A stretch of 64,000 nt of DNA, taken from contig NZ_BAPV01000004.1 of NCBI RefSeq assembly GCF_025995175.1, positions 124,001-188,000 on the forward strand, given 5' to 3'. Positions 45,081 through 54,254 of this stretch are shown piece by piece. The DNA comes from Asaia krungthepensis NRIC 0535. GTDB taxonomy: Bacteria > Pseudomonadota > Alphaproteobacteria > Acetobacterales > Acetobacteraceae. Made by a program: the position numbers and the translations under genes. The notes beneath the pieces were generated by a model. That model saw only the letters and a program-made list of their open reading frames with translations, searched no databases and was not told where the DNA came from. How positions within the stretch are numbered: the stretch's first letter is position 1; every line of letters starts with the position of its first letter.

Positions 45081-46511
45081 TTATCCGGTCTGCCAGCCAT
45101 AGCCGATGAAGGCAATGCGACGCCCTGCGGGCATATCCTGCACCACGATGATCTGGCGTTCTTCCAGATAGGCCAGCTGGCGTCGCGCCCTTCCGAGAGA
45201 ATGGGTGCCATAGGCCTCTGCAATCGCTTCATCGCCGGGGCAGGAAGCGCCATCGAGTGCGGCGCGCGCCAGAAGCAGGACTACGCCCTGCACGTCTTCG
45301 GGCAGGGAACGGGCGATATCGAGTGCCTGTTGCCAGCTTTCCTCCTGCGCCTGCAGGAAGCTGGATCCGGAACGCACGCTGGCCAGAAGCAGACGGAAAG
45401 CGCCAAGGTCGAGCACATTGCGGCTGAGCCGTTCGATACGCGCCCGCAGCTGGAAATCCTGATAAAGCGTCGCCAGGGGCCGATAGGCCGAGTCCGTCTC
45501 GGCGATCACAGCTTCCGTCAGGCGCCAGAGCAATTCGGGTGCCGCTTCCGCCTCTGGCACGGCCTCTTCAACCGGGGCAGCCGCGCTATAGGCATCGAGT
45601 TGCGCCAGAAGGTCGGGAGCCGGGGCGCGACGCTCTCTCGGGCGGGGCATTGTTTCAACCACGGGCTCGAGAATCAGGCTGTAATTATCTTCTGCAGGTC
45701 GGGCCTCGAAAGGGGTCAGCACGGGGCCGGTCGCATGGCTGGCTGTCTCGACGGTCCCGATCGTGACCATGAGCGGCCTGCGGCTGAGCGCAGGCCCCAG
45801 CGCCATGAACTGACCGCGCGCGAGATCGCGGAATCCCTCTGCCGTGCGGCGCTCCATACCCAGAAGATCGGCGGCGCGCAGCATGTCGATATCGAGAAAA
45901 GTGCGCCCCATAAGGAAGTTCGACGCCTCTGCCGCAACATTCTTGGCAAGCTTGGCCAGACGCTGTGTGGCGATCACCCCCGCCAGACCGCGCTTTCGAC
46001 CGCGGCACATGAGGTTGGTCATCGCCCCGAGCGAAAGACGACGCGCCTCGTCGGAGGTATCGCCGCTCGCCACCGGCGCGAAAAGCTGCGCCTCGTCCAC
46101 GACAACGAGGACCGGATACCAGTGCGCCCGCGGGGCCTCGAACATGCCGTTGAGAAATGACCCTGCCGCCCGAAGCTGCATTTCGGCTTCGACCGATTCC
46201 AGATTGAGCACCACAGAGGCGCGATGCGCGCGAGCGCGCTCACCGGCTGCGCGCAGTGTGGCCTCTGTCTGCTCCGACGCGTCGATGACCAGATGGCCGT
46301 ATCTATCGGCCAGAGTGACGAAATCCCCCTCCGGATCGACAATCACCTGCTGGACGAGCGTAGCCGTCTGCTCCAGCAAGCGGCGCAGCAGATGCGACTT
46401 TCCGGACCCCGAATTTCCCTGCACAAGCAGGCGGGTTGCAAGGAGTTCGGTCAGGTCCAGCTGGACATCCGCGCCGTCTCGGCCACGGCCCATGGTGATG
46501 GATACGCTCAT
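45081..46511 (-). CDS. HerA/DUF87-type ATPase
   Basis: This 476-residue P-loop ATPase of the HerA-FtsK superfamily has Walker A GNSGSGKS at residues 32-39, Walker B in VLVVVDEAQLF near residue 135, and the sensor-like CRGRKRGLAGVIATQRLAKL. The part after about residue 280 is an acidic/alanine-rich linker followed by a helical domain ending in a winged-helix-like stretch (GTHSLGRARRQLAYLEERQIIVV). HerA proteins usually pair with the NurA nuclease in archaea; no NurA is present, and bacterial stand-alone members have no settled role. The partner genes give no clue. Confidence 0.87.
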   Translation of the reverse strand: MSVSITMGRGRDGADVQLDLTELLATRLLVQGNSGSGKSHLLRRLLEQTATLVQQVIVDPEGDFVTLADRYGHLVIDASEQTEATLRAAGERARAHRASVVLNLESVEAEMQLRAAGSFLNGMFEAPRAHWYPVLVVVDEAQLFAPVASGDTSDEARRLSLGAMTNLMCRGRKRGLAGVIATQRLAKLAKNVAAEASNFLMGRTFLDIDMLRAADLLGMERRTAEGFRDLARGQFMALGPALSRRPLMVTIGTVETASHATGPVLTPFEARPAEDNYSLILEPVVETMPRPRERRAPAPDLLAQLDAYSAAAPVEEAVPEAEAAPELLWRLTEAVIAETDSAYRPLATLYQDFQLRARIERLSRNVLDLGAFRLLLASVRSGSSFLQAQEESWQQALDIARSLPEDVQGVVLLLARAALDGASCPGDEAIAEAYGTHSLGRARRQLAYLEERQIIVVQDMPAGRRIAFIGYGWQTG

Positions 46512-46543
46512 GGCGCTGTCCCTAGCGCAAACCGACCCCGAAG

Positions 46544-47803
46544 TCAGCCATGATGCGCGGCTTCCCGCTGCGCTGCCAGCCAGCTATCCGCCCCCTCGGC
46601 GGCCGCACGCCCGGTCGCAAAGCACGCCTGCAGCAGATAGCCCCCGGTAGGCGCCTCCCAGTCCAGCATCTCGCCAGCCACGAACACACCCGGGTGCTCG
46701 CGCAGCATGAGATTCGCGTCCAGTGCCGCGTGTCTGACACCGCCCGCTGTCGAGATTGCTCTGGCAAGTATATCCGGCGCAGTCAAAATGAGAGGACAGG
46801 CCTTGATCAGGCCCGCGAGAGCGCGATTGCCCTCTGCCTGTCCCCCGCCAGCCGTCGACATCGCCTCGCGAATCAACCAGCGCGCGACGGGCGAGAGCCC
46901 GAGACGACGCAGACGATTGGCCTGACTCTCTCGCGCGCGGAAACCATCCAGTCGTACAGCTAGAATCTCCGCATCCATGCCGGGGCGCAGATCGAGCGCG
47001 ATGCGCAGACGCCCCTCGCGCGCCAGAACCTCGCGCCAGGAGGCCGACAAACGATAGACTGGCGCCCCTTCAATGCCTGTACGGGTGATGGTGACATCAC
47101 CGCGCGCGCTCTGGCCTGCTCCGGTGAGCGTGACCGAATGCAATACCTCTCCATGAAACTGGGTGTGAAACGCCTCCGGAAGGGCGGTGAGAAACCCGCA
47201 ATTGGCAGGCACTAGAGGCGTGACCGACCCAGGAGGCAGCAAGCCGGTCCAGTCACCATCGCTCCCGAGACGGGGCCATGAGGCGCCTCCCAGCGCCAGG
47301 ATGACCGCGCTGGCCGCCCGGGTCACGGCACCGTCGGGGCTGTTGAAACGAAGCGCGCCCTGCGCATCCCACCCCTCCCAGCGATGACGCAGCGCGAAGC
47401 GCACGCCCTTTTCGGCAAGGCGCGCCAGCCACGCCCGCAGCAAAGGAGAAGCCTTCATGGCCTGCGGGAAGACGCGCCCGCTCGACCCGGTAAAACAGGG
47501 CTGGCCAAGCGCTTCGGCCCATTGTCTCAGCGCCTCAGGCGGAAACCGGTCGATCATCGGGGCCAGCCAGTGGCGCGCCGAACCGTAGCGGGTGAGAAAA
47601 TCCTCTAGATTCTCGGCATGGGTCAGGTTCAACCCGCTGCGGCCTGCCATGAGGAACTTGCGCGCGACACTGGGCATCTGGTCGTACACGACAATCTCAC
47701 GCCCCTGCGCGCGCTGGGGTGCGCTCAGCCATTCGGCAGCGGCCAGACCGGCCGGTCCGGCCCCGATAATGGCAATGGGTTGTCTCGTCTCCATGAGCGG
47801 CAT
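46544..47803 (-). CDS. HI0933-like NAD(P)/FAD-dependent flavoprotein (TIGR03862 type)
   Basis: This 419-residue flavoprotein has the dinucleotide-binding start IAIIGAGPAGLAAAEWL, then the HI0933-family motif RKFLMAGRSGLNLTHAE. ILALGGASWPRLGSDGDW sits in the middle, and the C-terminal FAD motif is GVFVAGEMLDWEAPTGGYLLQACFATGRAA (given only as a landmark). The family is widespread and often called BaiN-like; the reaction is unknown for this branch. It lies 32 bases upstream of the HerA-type gene on the same strand, so they may be co-transcribed. Confidence 0.9.
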   Translation of the reverse strand: MPLMETRQPIAIIGAGPAGLAAAEWLSAPQRAQGREIVVYDQMPSVARKFLMAGRSGLNLTHAENLEDFLTRYGSARHWLAPMIDRFPPEALRQWAEALGQPCFTGSSGRVFPQAMKASPLLRAWLARLAEKGVRFALRHRWEGWDAQGALRFNSPDGAVTRAASAVILALGGASWPRLGSDGDWTGLLPPGSVTPLVPANCGFLTALPEAFHTQFHGEVLHSVTLTGAGQSARGDVTITRTGIEGAPVYRLSASWREVLAREGRLRIALDLRPGMDAEILAVRLDGFRARESQANRLRRLGLSPVARWLIREAMSTAGGGQAEGNRALAGLIKACPLILTAPDILARAISTAGGVRHAALDANLMLREHPGVFVAGEMLDWEAPTGGYLLQACFATGRAAAEGADSWLAAQREAAHHG

Positions 47804-47959
47804 TTAGGCCTCTTCACCAAATAGTGCCATAGACAGTCCCGATTACCCCTTGAGCCTTTCAAGGGAACCGCCACATCATCCGGCGCGCTGCCTGTCAGAC
47901 CGGTATCAATTGTCTGATCGAGCCTGTTATTCCCTTATCGTGATCCTTCAGGACCGCCC

Positions 47960-49444
47960 ATGATCGCTCTGAACTCAGAAGCCCTCTCGACCCTCCCCCC
48001 CAGCGTCGAGAGATTTTCCTATGATCGCGCCTCCCTGAAAACCGGGATCGTCCATCTCAGCGTCGGTAATTTTCATCGTGCGCATCAATGCTGGTACGTC
48101 GATCGCCTTCTGGCCGAGCCGGGCCAGGAAGGCTGGGGCTTCTGCGGTGTCGGGCTGATCGATGATGCGAACGAACGCCTCAAGCTTGAAGCCTTCCCGG
48201 CGCAGGATAATCTTTACACCCTCACCCGCTACGCTCCTGATGGAACCGTACGCCATCAGGTGATCGGCTCGATGCTCGATTACCTTTTCGCTCCGGCCGA
48301 CCCGCAGGCAGTCCTGGCCCGCATGGCCGACCCCGCCACCCGCATCGTCTCGCTCACCATCACAGAAGGCGGGTATAATCAGGATCACGCCACAGGTGCC
48401 TACAAGCTCGCCACCCCGCTGACACAGCGTGAACTTGCCAATCCCGATGCCCCTGAATCCGCCTTCGGCTTCATCGTGGGGGCGTTGCGCATGCGCCGTG
48501 ATGCCGGGATCGCGCCTTTCACTGTCATGTCCTGCGACAACCTTCGCGATAACGGCGTGGTGGCCAAGCGCTGCGTGATCAGCCACGCCAACGCCCTCGA
48601 TCCTGAACTGGGAGCCTGGATCGAGACGCACGTCTCCTTCCCGAGCTCCATGGTGGATCGCATCACCCCGGCAGTACTCAAGGAAGACGCCGAACGCGTG
48701 AATGCGGAATGCGGTGTGATCGACCGCCTACCCGTGATCTCCGAGGAGTTCGCCCAGTGGGTTATCGAGGACAAATTCGTCAATGGCCGTCCGGCGCTCG
48801 AGACGGCGGGCGCGCAGATGGTCCCCGACGTTCACCCCTATGAGCTGGCCAAGGTGCGCATGCTCAATGCCTCGCACTCCATGCTGGCCTATCCCGGCCA
48901 GCTCTCGGGGCTCGAGACTGTGCGCGATGCGATCATCGACCCGCAGATCGGCCATCTGGTCGAGAGCTTCATGACCTGCGATGTCATTCCGCATCTCTCC
49001 GCCCCTGCCGGGATGCCACTCCCCAACTATCGCGATCTGATCATCGCCCGGTTCAGCAATCCCGATGTGGGCGACAGGCTGGCCCGCATCACAGGCGATG
49101 GTGCCAGCAAACTGCCGGTATTCCTTGCCCCAAGCTGGAACAGGCTGGTCGCTACCGGGGGCGAGTTACGCCGCATGGCATTCGTTCTGGCCTGCTTCAT
49201 TCGCTATCTGCATGGGCGGACCGATCAGGGCGAGGCCTTCACCCCGTTTGAGCCGGCGCTGTCCGAGAGCCAGCATGCCCTCGCCCGGAGCTGGGACAGC
49301 GTGTTCAGCATGACGGTGTTCGAGAGCTTCGCCCTCGAGCCGGTTCATATCAGTCTCATTCGTGAAATGGCCGAAAGCATGGAACAGCGCGGCACGGCTG
49401 CCGTTCTGGGTGAGGTTCTGGCAGAAACCGGTCTACCGTCCTGA
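47960..49444 (+). CDS. mtlK: Mannitol 2-dehydrogenase (long-chain polyol dehydrogenase)
   Basis: This 494-residue NAD(P)-dependent enzyme interconverts D-mannitol and D-fructose; fructuronate and tagaturonate reductases are relatives. Landmarks are the N-terminal GIVHLSVGNFHRAHQ, the LTITEGGYN strand, and the active-site helix KVRMLNASHSMLAY with the catalytic Lys and the Asn/His of the family. It is monomer-sized and lacks membrane segments, so it is cytoplasmic. In acetic acid bacteria such enzymes balance NAD(P)H through fructose/mannitol cycling. The start follows CAGGA. No mannitol transporter is near. The choice of mannitol over uronates rests on overall similarity and is moderately certain. 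Confidence 0.88.
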   Translation: MIALNSEALSTLPPSVERFSYDRASLKTGIVHLSVGNFHRAHQCWYVDRLLAEPGQEGWGFCGVGLIDDANERLKLEAFPAQDNLYTLTRYAPDGTVRHQVIGSMLDYLFAPADPQAVLARMADPATRIVSLTITEGGYNQDHATGAYKLATPLTQRELANPDAPESAFGFIVGALRMRRDAGIAPFTVMSCDNLRDNGVVAKRCVISHANALDPELGAWIETHVSFPSSMVDRITPAVLKEDAERVNAECGVIDRLPVISEEFAQWVIEDKFVNGRPALETAGAQMVPDVHPYELAKVRMLNASHSMLAYPGQLSGLETVRDAIIDPQIGHLVESFMTCDVIPHLSAPAGMPLPNYRDLIIARFSNPDVGDRLARITGDGASKLPVFLAPSWNRLVATGGELRRMAFVLACFIRYLHGRTDQGEAFTPFEPALSESQHALARSWDSVFSMTVFESFALEPVHISLIREMAESMEQRGTAAVLGEVLAETGLPS

Positions 49445-49495
49445 GAACACGGAAGGCGTGACCGCTCTGCCGCTTGGAGATGAGAAGGCAGCTTC

Positions 49496-50629
49496 ATGGT
49501 CACGCAATCTGCATCCACCCGATATTCCGGCCCTGATTTCGCAGGGGGCAGCCTATCGACGCTCGCTGCTATCAAGCCTAGCGAAGCCAGAGGCAGGCTC
49601 GTATGGCGCTGTGCTTCCGGTCTGGGTCTCACGCTCGCGCTTGGCTTCGCCGCACCGGCAGTACAGGCGAGACCTCTCGACTCCCTCTCCGGCGCGACAA
49701 GCTGGATCAACACCCCGCCCCTGACCGCCGACGCTCTCAAGGGCAAGGTGGTCCTGGTCGATTTCTGGACCTATTCCTGCATCAACTGCCTGCGCGAACT
49801 GCCCTATGTCGAAGCCTGGGCCGCCAAATACAAATCCTACGGGCTGGTGGTGATCGGCGTCCACGCCCCGGAATTCGCCTTCGAAAAAAATCTCGACAAC
49901 ATCAAGAAGGCCGTTGGCCGGTTTCATATTACCTTTCCGATTGCCGTCGATAATGACCGGGCAATCTGGAACGGCTTTAACAATGAATACTGGCCCGCCG
50001 CCTATTTCGTCGGGGGCGATGGCAAGATCCAGGCGCATCATTTCGGAGAGGGCGATTATGCCCAGTCGGAACATCTGATCCAGACGATGCTGCATGAAAA
50101 CGGCGCAGCCAATGTCCCGGACGACCTCGTCCATCCCGATGGCAAGGGAGAGCAGTCGGAAGCCGATCTCTCTGCCATAGGTTCACCTGAAACCTATATC
50201 GGCTATGAACGTGCGAACCACTTCATCTCGACAGGTGGTGCCGTTCAGGACTCAGCCAATGATTATGTGGTCGATTCACCCCCTGCCCTGAATGACTGGG
50301 GCTTGACCGGAAACTGGACAATCGGGCCTGAATCCGCGCGGTTGAACAAGCCAGGCGGGAGTATCCTGTTCCATTTTCATGCGCGCGATCTGCATCTGGT
50401 GCTCGGACCGAGCAAGCCAGACATGCCGGTGAAGTTCCGGGTCACGATCGATGGCCATGCTCCGGGAGTGATGCATGGCAGCGATTGCGACAGTGAGGGG
50501 ATGGGCATGGTCACGGGTCAGCGGCTTTATCAACTGGTCCGGCAGCCGGATGACGCCGTGAGCGACCATGTCTTTCGCATCGAATTCCTGTCGCCAGGCG
50601 TCGATGCCTTTTCCTTCACTTTCGGCTGA
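49496..50629 (+). CDS. Periplasmic DipZ-like thioredoxin-family protein
   Basis: This 377-residue exported protein has a long N-region, a hydrophobic signal (residues about 38-58, ending AVQA), and a thioredoxin domain. The active site is YSCINCLRELPY, a CxxC with Ile-Asn between the cysteines. GVHAPEFAFEKNLDNIKKAV and the cis-proline region EYWPAAYFV follow. A second, C-terminal beta domain (about residues 230-377) starts near ETYIGYERANHF. The same two-module layout is the periplasmic half of mycobacterial DipZ, where it is fused to a CcdA-like membrane part. Here that part is missing, so electrons must come from elsewhere. The start is behind GAGAAGG. Confidence 0.87.
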   Translation: MVTQSASTRYSGPDFAGGSLSTLAAIKPSEARGRLVWRCASGLGLTLALGFAAPAVQARPLDSLSGATSWINTPPLTADALKGKVVLVDFWTYSCINCLRELPYVEAWAAKYKSYGLVVIGVHAPEFAFEKNLDNIKKAVGRFHITFPIAVDNDRAIWNGFNNEYWPAAYFVGGDGKIQAHHFGEGDYAQSEHLIQTMLHENGAANVPDDLVHPDGKGEQSEADLSAIGSPETYIGYERANHFISTGGAVQDSANDYVVDSPPALNDWGLTGNWTIGPESARLNKPGGSILFHFHARDLHLVLGPSKPDMPVKFRVTIDGHAPGVMHGSDCDSEGMGMVTGQRLYQLVRQPDDAVSDHVFRIEFLSPGVDAFSFTFG

Positions 50630-50679
50630 CCCTTCAGCAGGCGGCCGCAAGCCGCCTGCCAGATCCTGTGGAAAACGGA

Positions 50680-52992
50680 TCAGAAGCTGGTCGACACCGT
50701 ACCCGTCATGGTGAAACGTGCGGCAGTCATGAAGGAGTTACCGTAACCGGTATAAGGGGCAAGGCTACCGCTATAGACGGTGCTCGGGTCCTTCGCGCTG
50801 TAGATTGCGCCCATCGCACCGGTGCGCACAATCGAGCCAGTCACGTTGGCAAAATTCAGCTTGATGGTGGGGGATTGGGCAATCCCGACCGGCTTGAAGC
50901 GATAACCAAGAGAGATCGTATTGGTCACGAAGCCCGGCATGCGCTGGTCGCCCGCGACACTGACGGATTGCGGCCCCGTATAATGCAGGCTCGCATTGCC
51001 GAAGAAGCCGGCATATTTGTAGGTCAGACCGAAATTGGCCAGGACGCGGGGCGCCATGATCGCCTGCGTGCCCTTCGAGTTCAGCATGACATTCGTGTAG
51101 GGGTCGAACACATTGCTGTCTTGCACGGCGTGCAGATATTCGACCGAGGCATAGGGGCTGAACCCGTGAACCGGTCGCCCCGAGATCATGAAATCGAAAC
51201 CGCGCATATGTTGGTTACCGATCGAGAATGGCGCGAACTGGTTCATGCCAAGATACTGGTTCACGATGCGATTGGTGACATTGTAATTGAAGAACGATGC
51301 ATCCAGAATGATGTACTGGTCATGATACCGGTAGCCCAGCTCTTCCTTGATCGAATACTGGTTCTTCGGAATCGGCACGCTGGTATAGAGCCACCCCAGA
51401 TCCACTGCGCTGGGCTGGCGGTAATCGCCTTCCGCATTCAGATAGACCTGATTATGCTCATCGATGGTGTATCCGACTGAAAGCTGAGGCAACGGTGCCG
51501 TCCTGTTATTGGACATGCGACCGTACAAATCCTTGTTCCAGGTATTGGACATGACAAACTTGAAGCCTGCCTGAATATCGAGCTTGTCGTTCAGATATTT
51601 GGCGTGATCCTCGACAAACAGACTATGGATTTCCGTGCCTGCATTCTGCTGATCACCGGCATCGATACGATAGGCCGCCCAGTTGGGGCTGGGCGCCGCG
51701 CCGTTATCCTGCGTGTAGCTCGTGGGATAGGATTGCTGGGTGTAGTTGTTTTCGTACCAGTATCCGAACGAGACATGATTGTGACGGTCCACGTCTACCC
51801 CGAACTTGGCCGTGGCTCCCCGGCGCTCCGTCGCACCCTGAAGGAAGTAACTGGTGACATTGCGCGTGGTGCCGTCGGCCTGCGTGACAGTGCCACCCGG
51901 TGAGGCATCCCACCCGCGACCGATGCTGTAATAGGGCTGCAGGTCGAAGGCGAGGGGGCGCGTCAGGACAATATGAATAGGGGCAGAGAGAAAGACCTGA
52001 TTCCAGTAATCGGTATTATTTTTCCAGTAATTTATGTTGTTCGAATTTGCGGAACGTCCGTACCCCTCGCCAGTATGCTTGTATTTGTAGAATTCCTGCG
52101 CCGTCGGGTAATTGTCGATCGTGAAATCTTCCCAGTTCCACGAAACGAAAGCCTTCGCGAAAGACCCGTTCCTCCACTGCTTGTTCAGACCGAAATCGAC
52201 ATGACGACGATCATTGATGCCCGCCCCCATCCAGCTACGCGTATGGGTATTCGAGAACGACACATAGCCTCGCACACCGCTATGGCCGATCTCACCTGTT
52301 TCCAGACGGATGAACTCGCGCGAGAGGTTGTTGGTGCCATAGGAAAAATCGACCAGCCCGCCGAATTTCTTGTCAGGCGTATGGGTGGTTTCGTTCATCG
52401 TGCCGCTGGCAGCCGACATGACGGGGAGAGCGGTTTCCGAACTGCCGGGCGTGAGAGAGACGGATTCAACGTTCTCCGTATCGATATTCTCGGTGATGTA
52501 TTTCGCTGCGGCGGCCGGTGCCCCATCGACAAGAAGCGCCATATCCAGATCGGTCAGACCACGCGTCTGGATCTGGCCACCCTGCATGCCATAGGGGTCG
52601 GGCGTACTGATGCTGACACTCGGCAGGTTCTGGATCAGGTCCAGCGCTGTGCTGGAAGGATTGCGCATGGAGATATATTCATGATCGACCGTCTGCACAT
52701 TGCGTGGCGCGTGTTCGATACGCATCATTCCGCCACCGCCATTCAGCGCCTGACGTGAGGTGGTGACCGAGATCTCCTCTGCCTCCTTGGCCTCAACAGC
52801 ATGTTTGCGCGCAGGGCCGCCAGATGCCCGGGAGTGCGCGGGCGAAACAGGACGAGCATGCGTCCGCGCGTGGCCGGAGGCAGAGACCAGAGGTGTTGCC
52901 GCGAGGGCGACGTTCTGGGAGAGGCAGGTCGCCGAAGCCAGAAACACCGCAAGCCCGGCCTTACGCTTCATCCGGCCAAATACGTACGCCAT
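50680..52992 (-). CDS. TonB-dependent outer-membrane receptor
   Basis: This 770-residue receptor has a signal peptide (KAGLAVFLASATCLSQNVALA) and an Ala/His/Pro-rich linker. The plug domain, about residues 80-210, includes ALDLIQNLPSVSIST and QIQTRGLTDLDMALLVDGAPAA as landmarks. It continues into a 22-strand barrel ending in the aromatic C-terminus VSTSF. The ATG at 52992 with AGAGG upstream is preferred over the GTG at 53007. Such receptors import siderophores, cobalamin or sugars with TonB energy. No siderophore or FecIR-type gene adjoins it and no clear Fur box is seen upstream, so the ligand is open. Confidence 0.93.
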   Translation of the reverse strand: MAYVFGRMKRKAGLAVFLASATCLSQNVALAATPLVSASGHARTHARPVSPAHSRASGGPARKHAVEAKEAEEISVTTSRQALNGGGGMMRIEHAPRNVQTVDHEYISMRNPSSTALDLIQNLPSVSISTPDPYGMQGGQIQTRGLTDLDMALLVDGAPAAAAKYITENIDTENVESVSLTPGSSETALPVMSAASGTMNETTHTPDKKFGGLVDFSYGTNNLSREFIRLETGEIGHSGVRGYVSFSNTHTRSWMGAGINDRRHVDFGLNKQWRNGSFAKAFVSWNWEDFTIDNYPTAQEFYKYKHTGEGYGRSANSNNINYWKNNTDYWNQVFLSAPIHIVLTRPLAFDLQPYYSIGRGWDASPGGTVTQADGTTRNVTSYFLQGATERRGATAKFGVDVDRHNHVSFGYWYENNYTQQSYPTSYTQDNGAAPSPNWAAYRIDAGDQQNAGTEIHSLFVEDHAKYLNDKLDIQAGFKFVMSNTWNKDLYGRMSNNRTAPLPQLSVGYTIDEHNQVYLNAEGDYRQPSAVDLGWLYTSVPIPKNQYSIKEELGYRYHDQYIILDASFFNYNVTNRIVNQYLGMNQFAPFSIGNQHMRGFDFMISGRPVHGFSPYASVEYLHAVQDSNVFDPYTNVMLNSKGTQAIMAPRVLANFGLTYKYAGFFGNASLHYTGPQSVSVAGDQRMPGFVTNTISLGYRFKPVGIAQSPTIKLNFANVTGSIVRTGAMGAIYSAKDPSTVYSGSLAPYTGYGNSFMTAARFTMTGTVSTSF

Positions 52993-53393
52993 CGAGACCC
53001 TCTTCACAGTTTCGGAAAGTTTTCTGAATTATTACTTCAGGGACACAAAGTTACATCCCTGCCGCATCACAACGCAGCTTCCTGTCTGCACGAACACAAG
53101 CAGGTATACAAGTCAAAACCATGACGGAATGTGTCGACAATGGAATGATACGGTTGCGTGTGTGGCTTTCGCGGCTGTTGAGTGGGGCTCTCAGGAGGTC
53201 ACTCAGAGAGGGGCAGCTTCAGCGCATCAGGTGTTCTGCGCGTGCCTGACCAGGCAAAAGCGGAACACGATCCCGCAAACGCCTGAAGGGCATCCCGTGC
53301 TTATCCATGCTCAACTCGACGGGAGAGAGGCTCGATAAGCCCGCAACTTGCGCGCTAACGCGATGGCCCCCCGTAGCACGCAAGAGGACGATA
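52993..53393. other. Spacer upstream of the TonB-dependent receptor
   Basis: About 400 bases lie between nadC's stop and the receptor start, both on the minus strand. A small dyad, CTGAA-TTATTAC-TTCAG (53024-53040), sits 32 bases before the receptor ATG and could be an operator. No classic Fur box is visible and no gene was found. Confidence 0.4.
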
Positions 53394-54254
53394 TCAAAGA
53401 TCGATATCGAGCCCTATATCAAGGGCTTTCACGCTGTGGGTCAGCCAGCCCAGAGACAACACATCGACACCCGAGGCCGCTATGGCGGGGGCGGTCTCGG
53501 GAGTAATCCCACCCGAGGCTTCGGTCAGGGCGCGCCCCTTCACCATTTCTACCGCACAGCGCAACAGCTCGGGGGTCATGTTGTCCAGCAGGAAAACATT
53601 CGCACCGCCGCAGGCCAGAGCCGCCTCGAGCTGGTCGAGCGTATCGACCTCGAGCGCAATCGCCATCAGATGGCCCGCGCGCTGACGGGCCGATTTGAGC
53701 GCGGAGGCGACACCGCCGCAAAGGGCAATATGGTTATCCTTGATCAGGATGGCGTCATCGAGCCGGTAGCGATGATTACTGCCTCCCCCCGCCTTGACCG
53801 CATATTTCTGCACGGCGCGCAGGCCGGGTAGCGTCTTTCTGGTGCAGCAGATGCGCGCCTTGCTGCCCTTGACGGCATCCACAACCTGCCGTGTCGAGGT
53901 CGCAATGCCGCTCAGATGCGAGAGCAGATTCAGGGCTGTGCGTTCCCCACCCAGAACGACCTCGGCAGGCCCTTCCACTTCCGCCAGGATATCACGCGGG
54001 ACGATGCGGGCGCCGTCTGCCTTGAGCGCATTGAAGCTGATCTGCGGATCGAGCAGGGTGAAGGCCAGCCGCACGCCAGCCATACCGGCTACGACACCCT
54101 CATGGCGCGCTCTGAAAACGGCGCGAAGGCGCTGACCGGGATGGACGATTGCCTGTGAGGTCGCATCGCCCCCGGTGCCGAAATCCTCGGCGAGACCGGC
54201 ACGAATGATGGGCTCCCACATCAGATCGGGCAATGGCGGAAGGGATAGGGTCAT
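53394..54254 (-). CDS. nadC: Nicotinate-nucleotide diphosphorylase (carboxylating)
   Basis: NadC turns quinolinate and PRPP into nicotinate mononucleotide with loss of CO2. The 286-residue product has the family's GLAEDFGTGGDATSQAI start, ERTALNLLSHLSGIAT, the phosphate/quinolinate site CTRKTLPGLRAVQKYAVKAGGG (landmark) with HRYRLDDAILIKDNH, and the C-terminal EASGGITPETAP motif. Its ATG overlaps the nadB stop by four bases, giving coupled translation. It is the last gene of the nadA-nadB-nadC operon. Confidence 0.97.
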   Translation of the reverse strand: MTLSLPPLPDLMWEPIIRAGLAEDFGTGGDATSQAIVHPGQRLRAVFRARHEGVVAGMAGVRLAFTLLDPQISFNALKADGARIVPRDILAEVEGPAEVVLGGERTALNLLSHLSGIATSTRQVVDAVKGSKARICCTRKTLPGLRAVQKYAVKAGGGSNHRYRLDDAILIKDNHIALCGGVASALKSARQRAGHLMAIALEVDTLDQLEAALACGGANVFLLDNMTPELLRCAVEMVKGRALTEASGGITPETAPAIAASGVDVLSLGWLTHSVKALDIGLDIDL

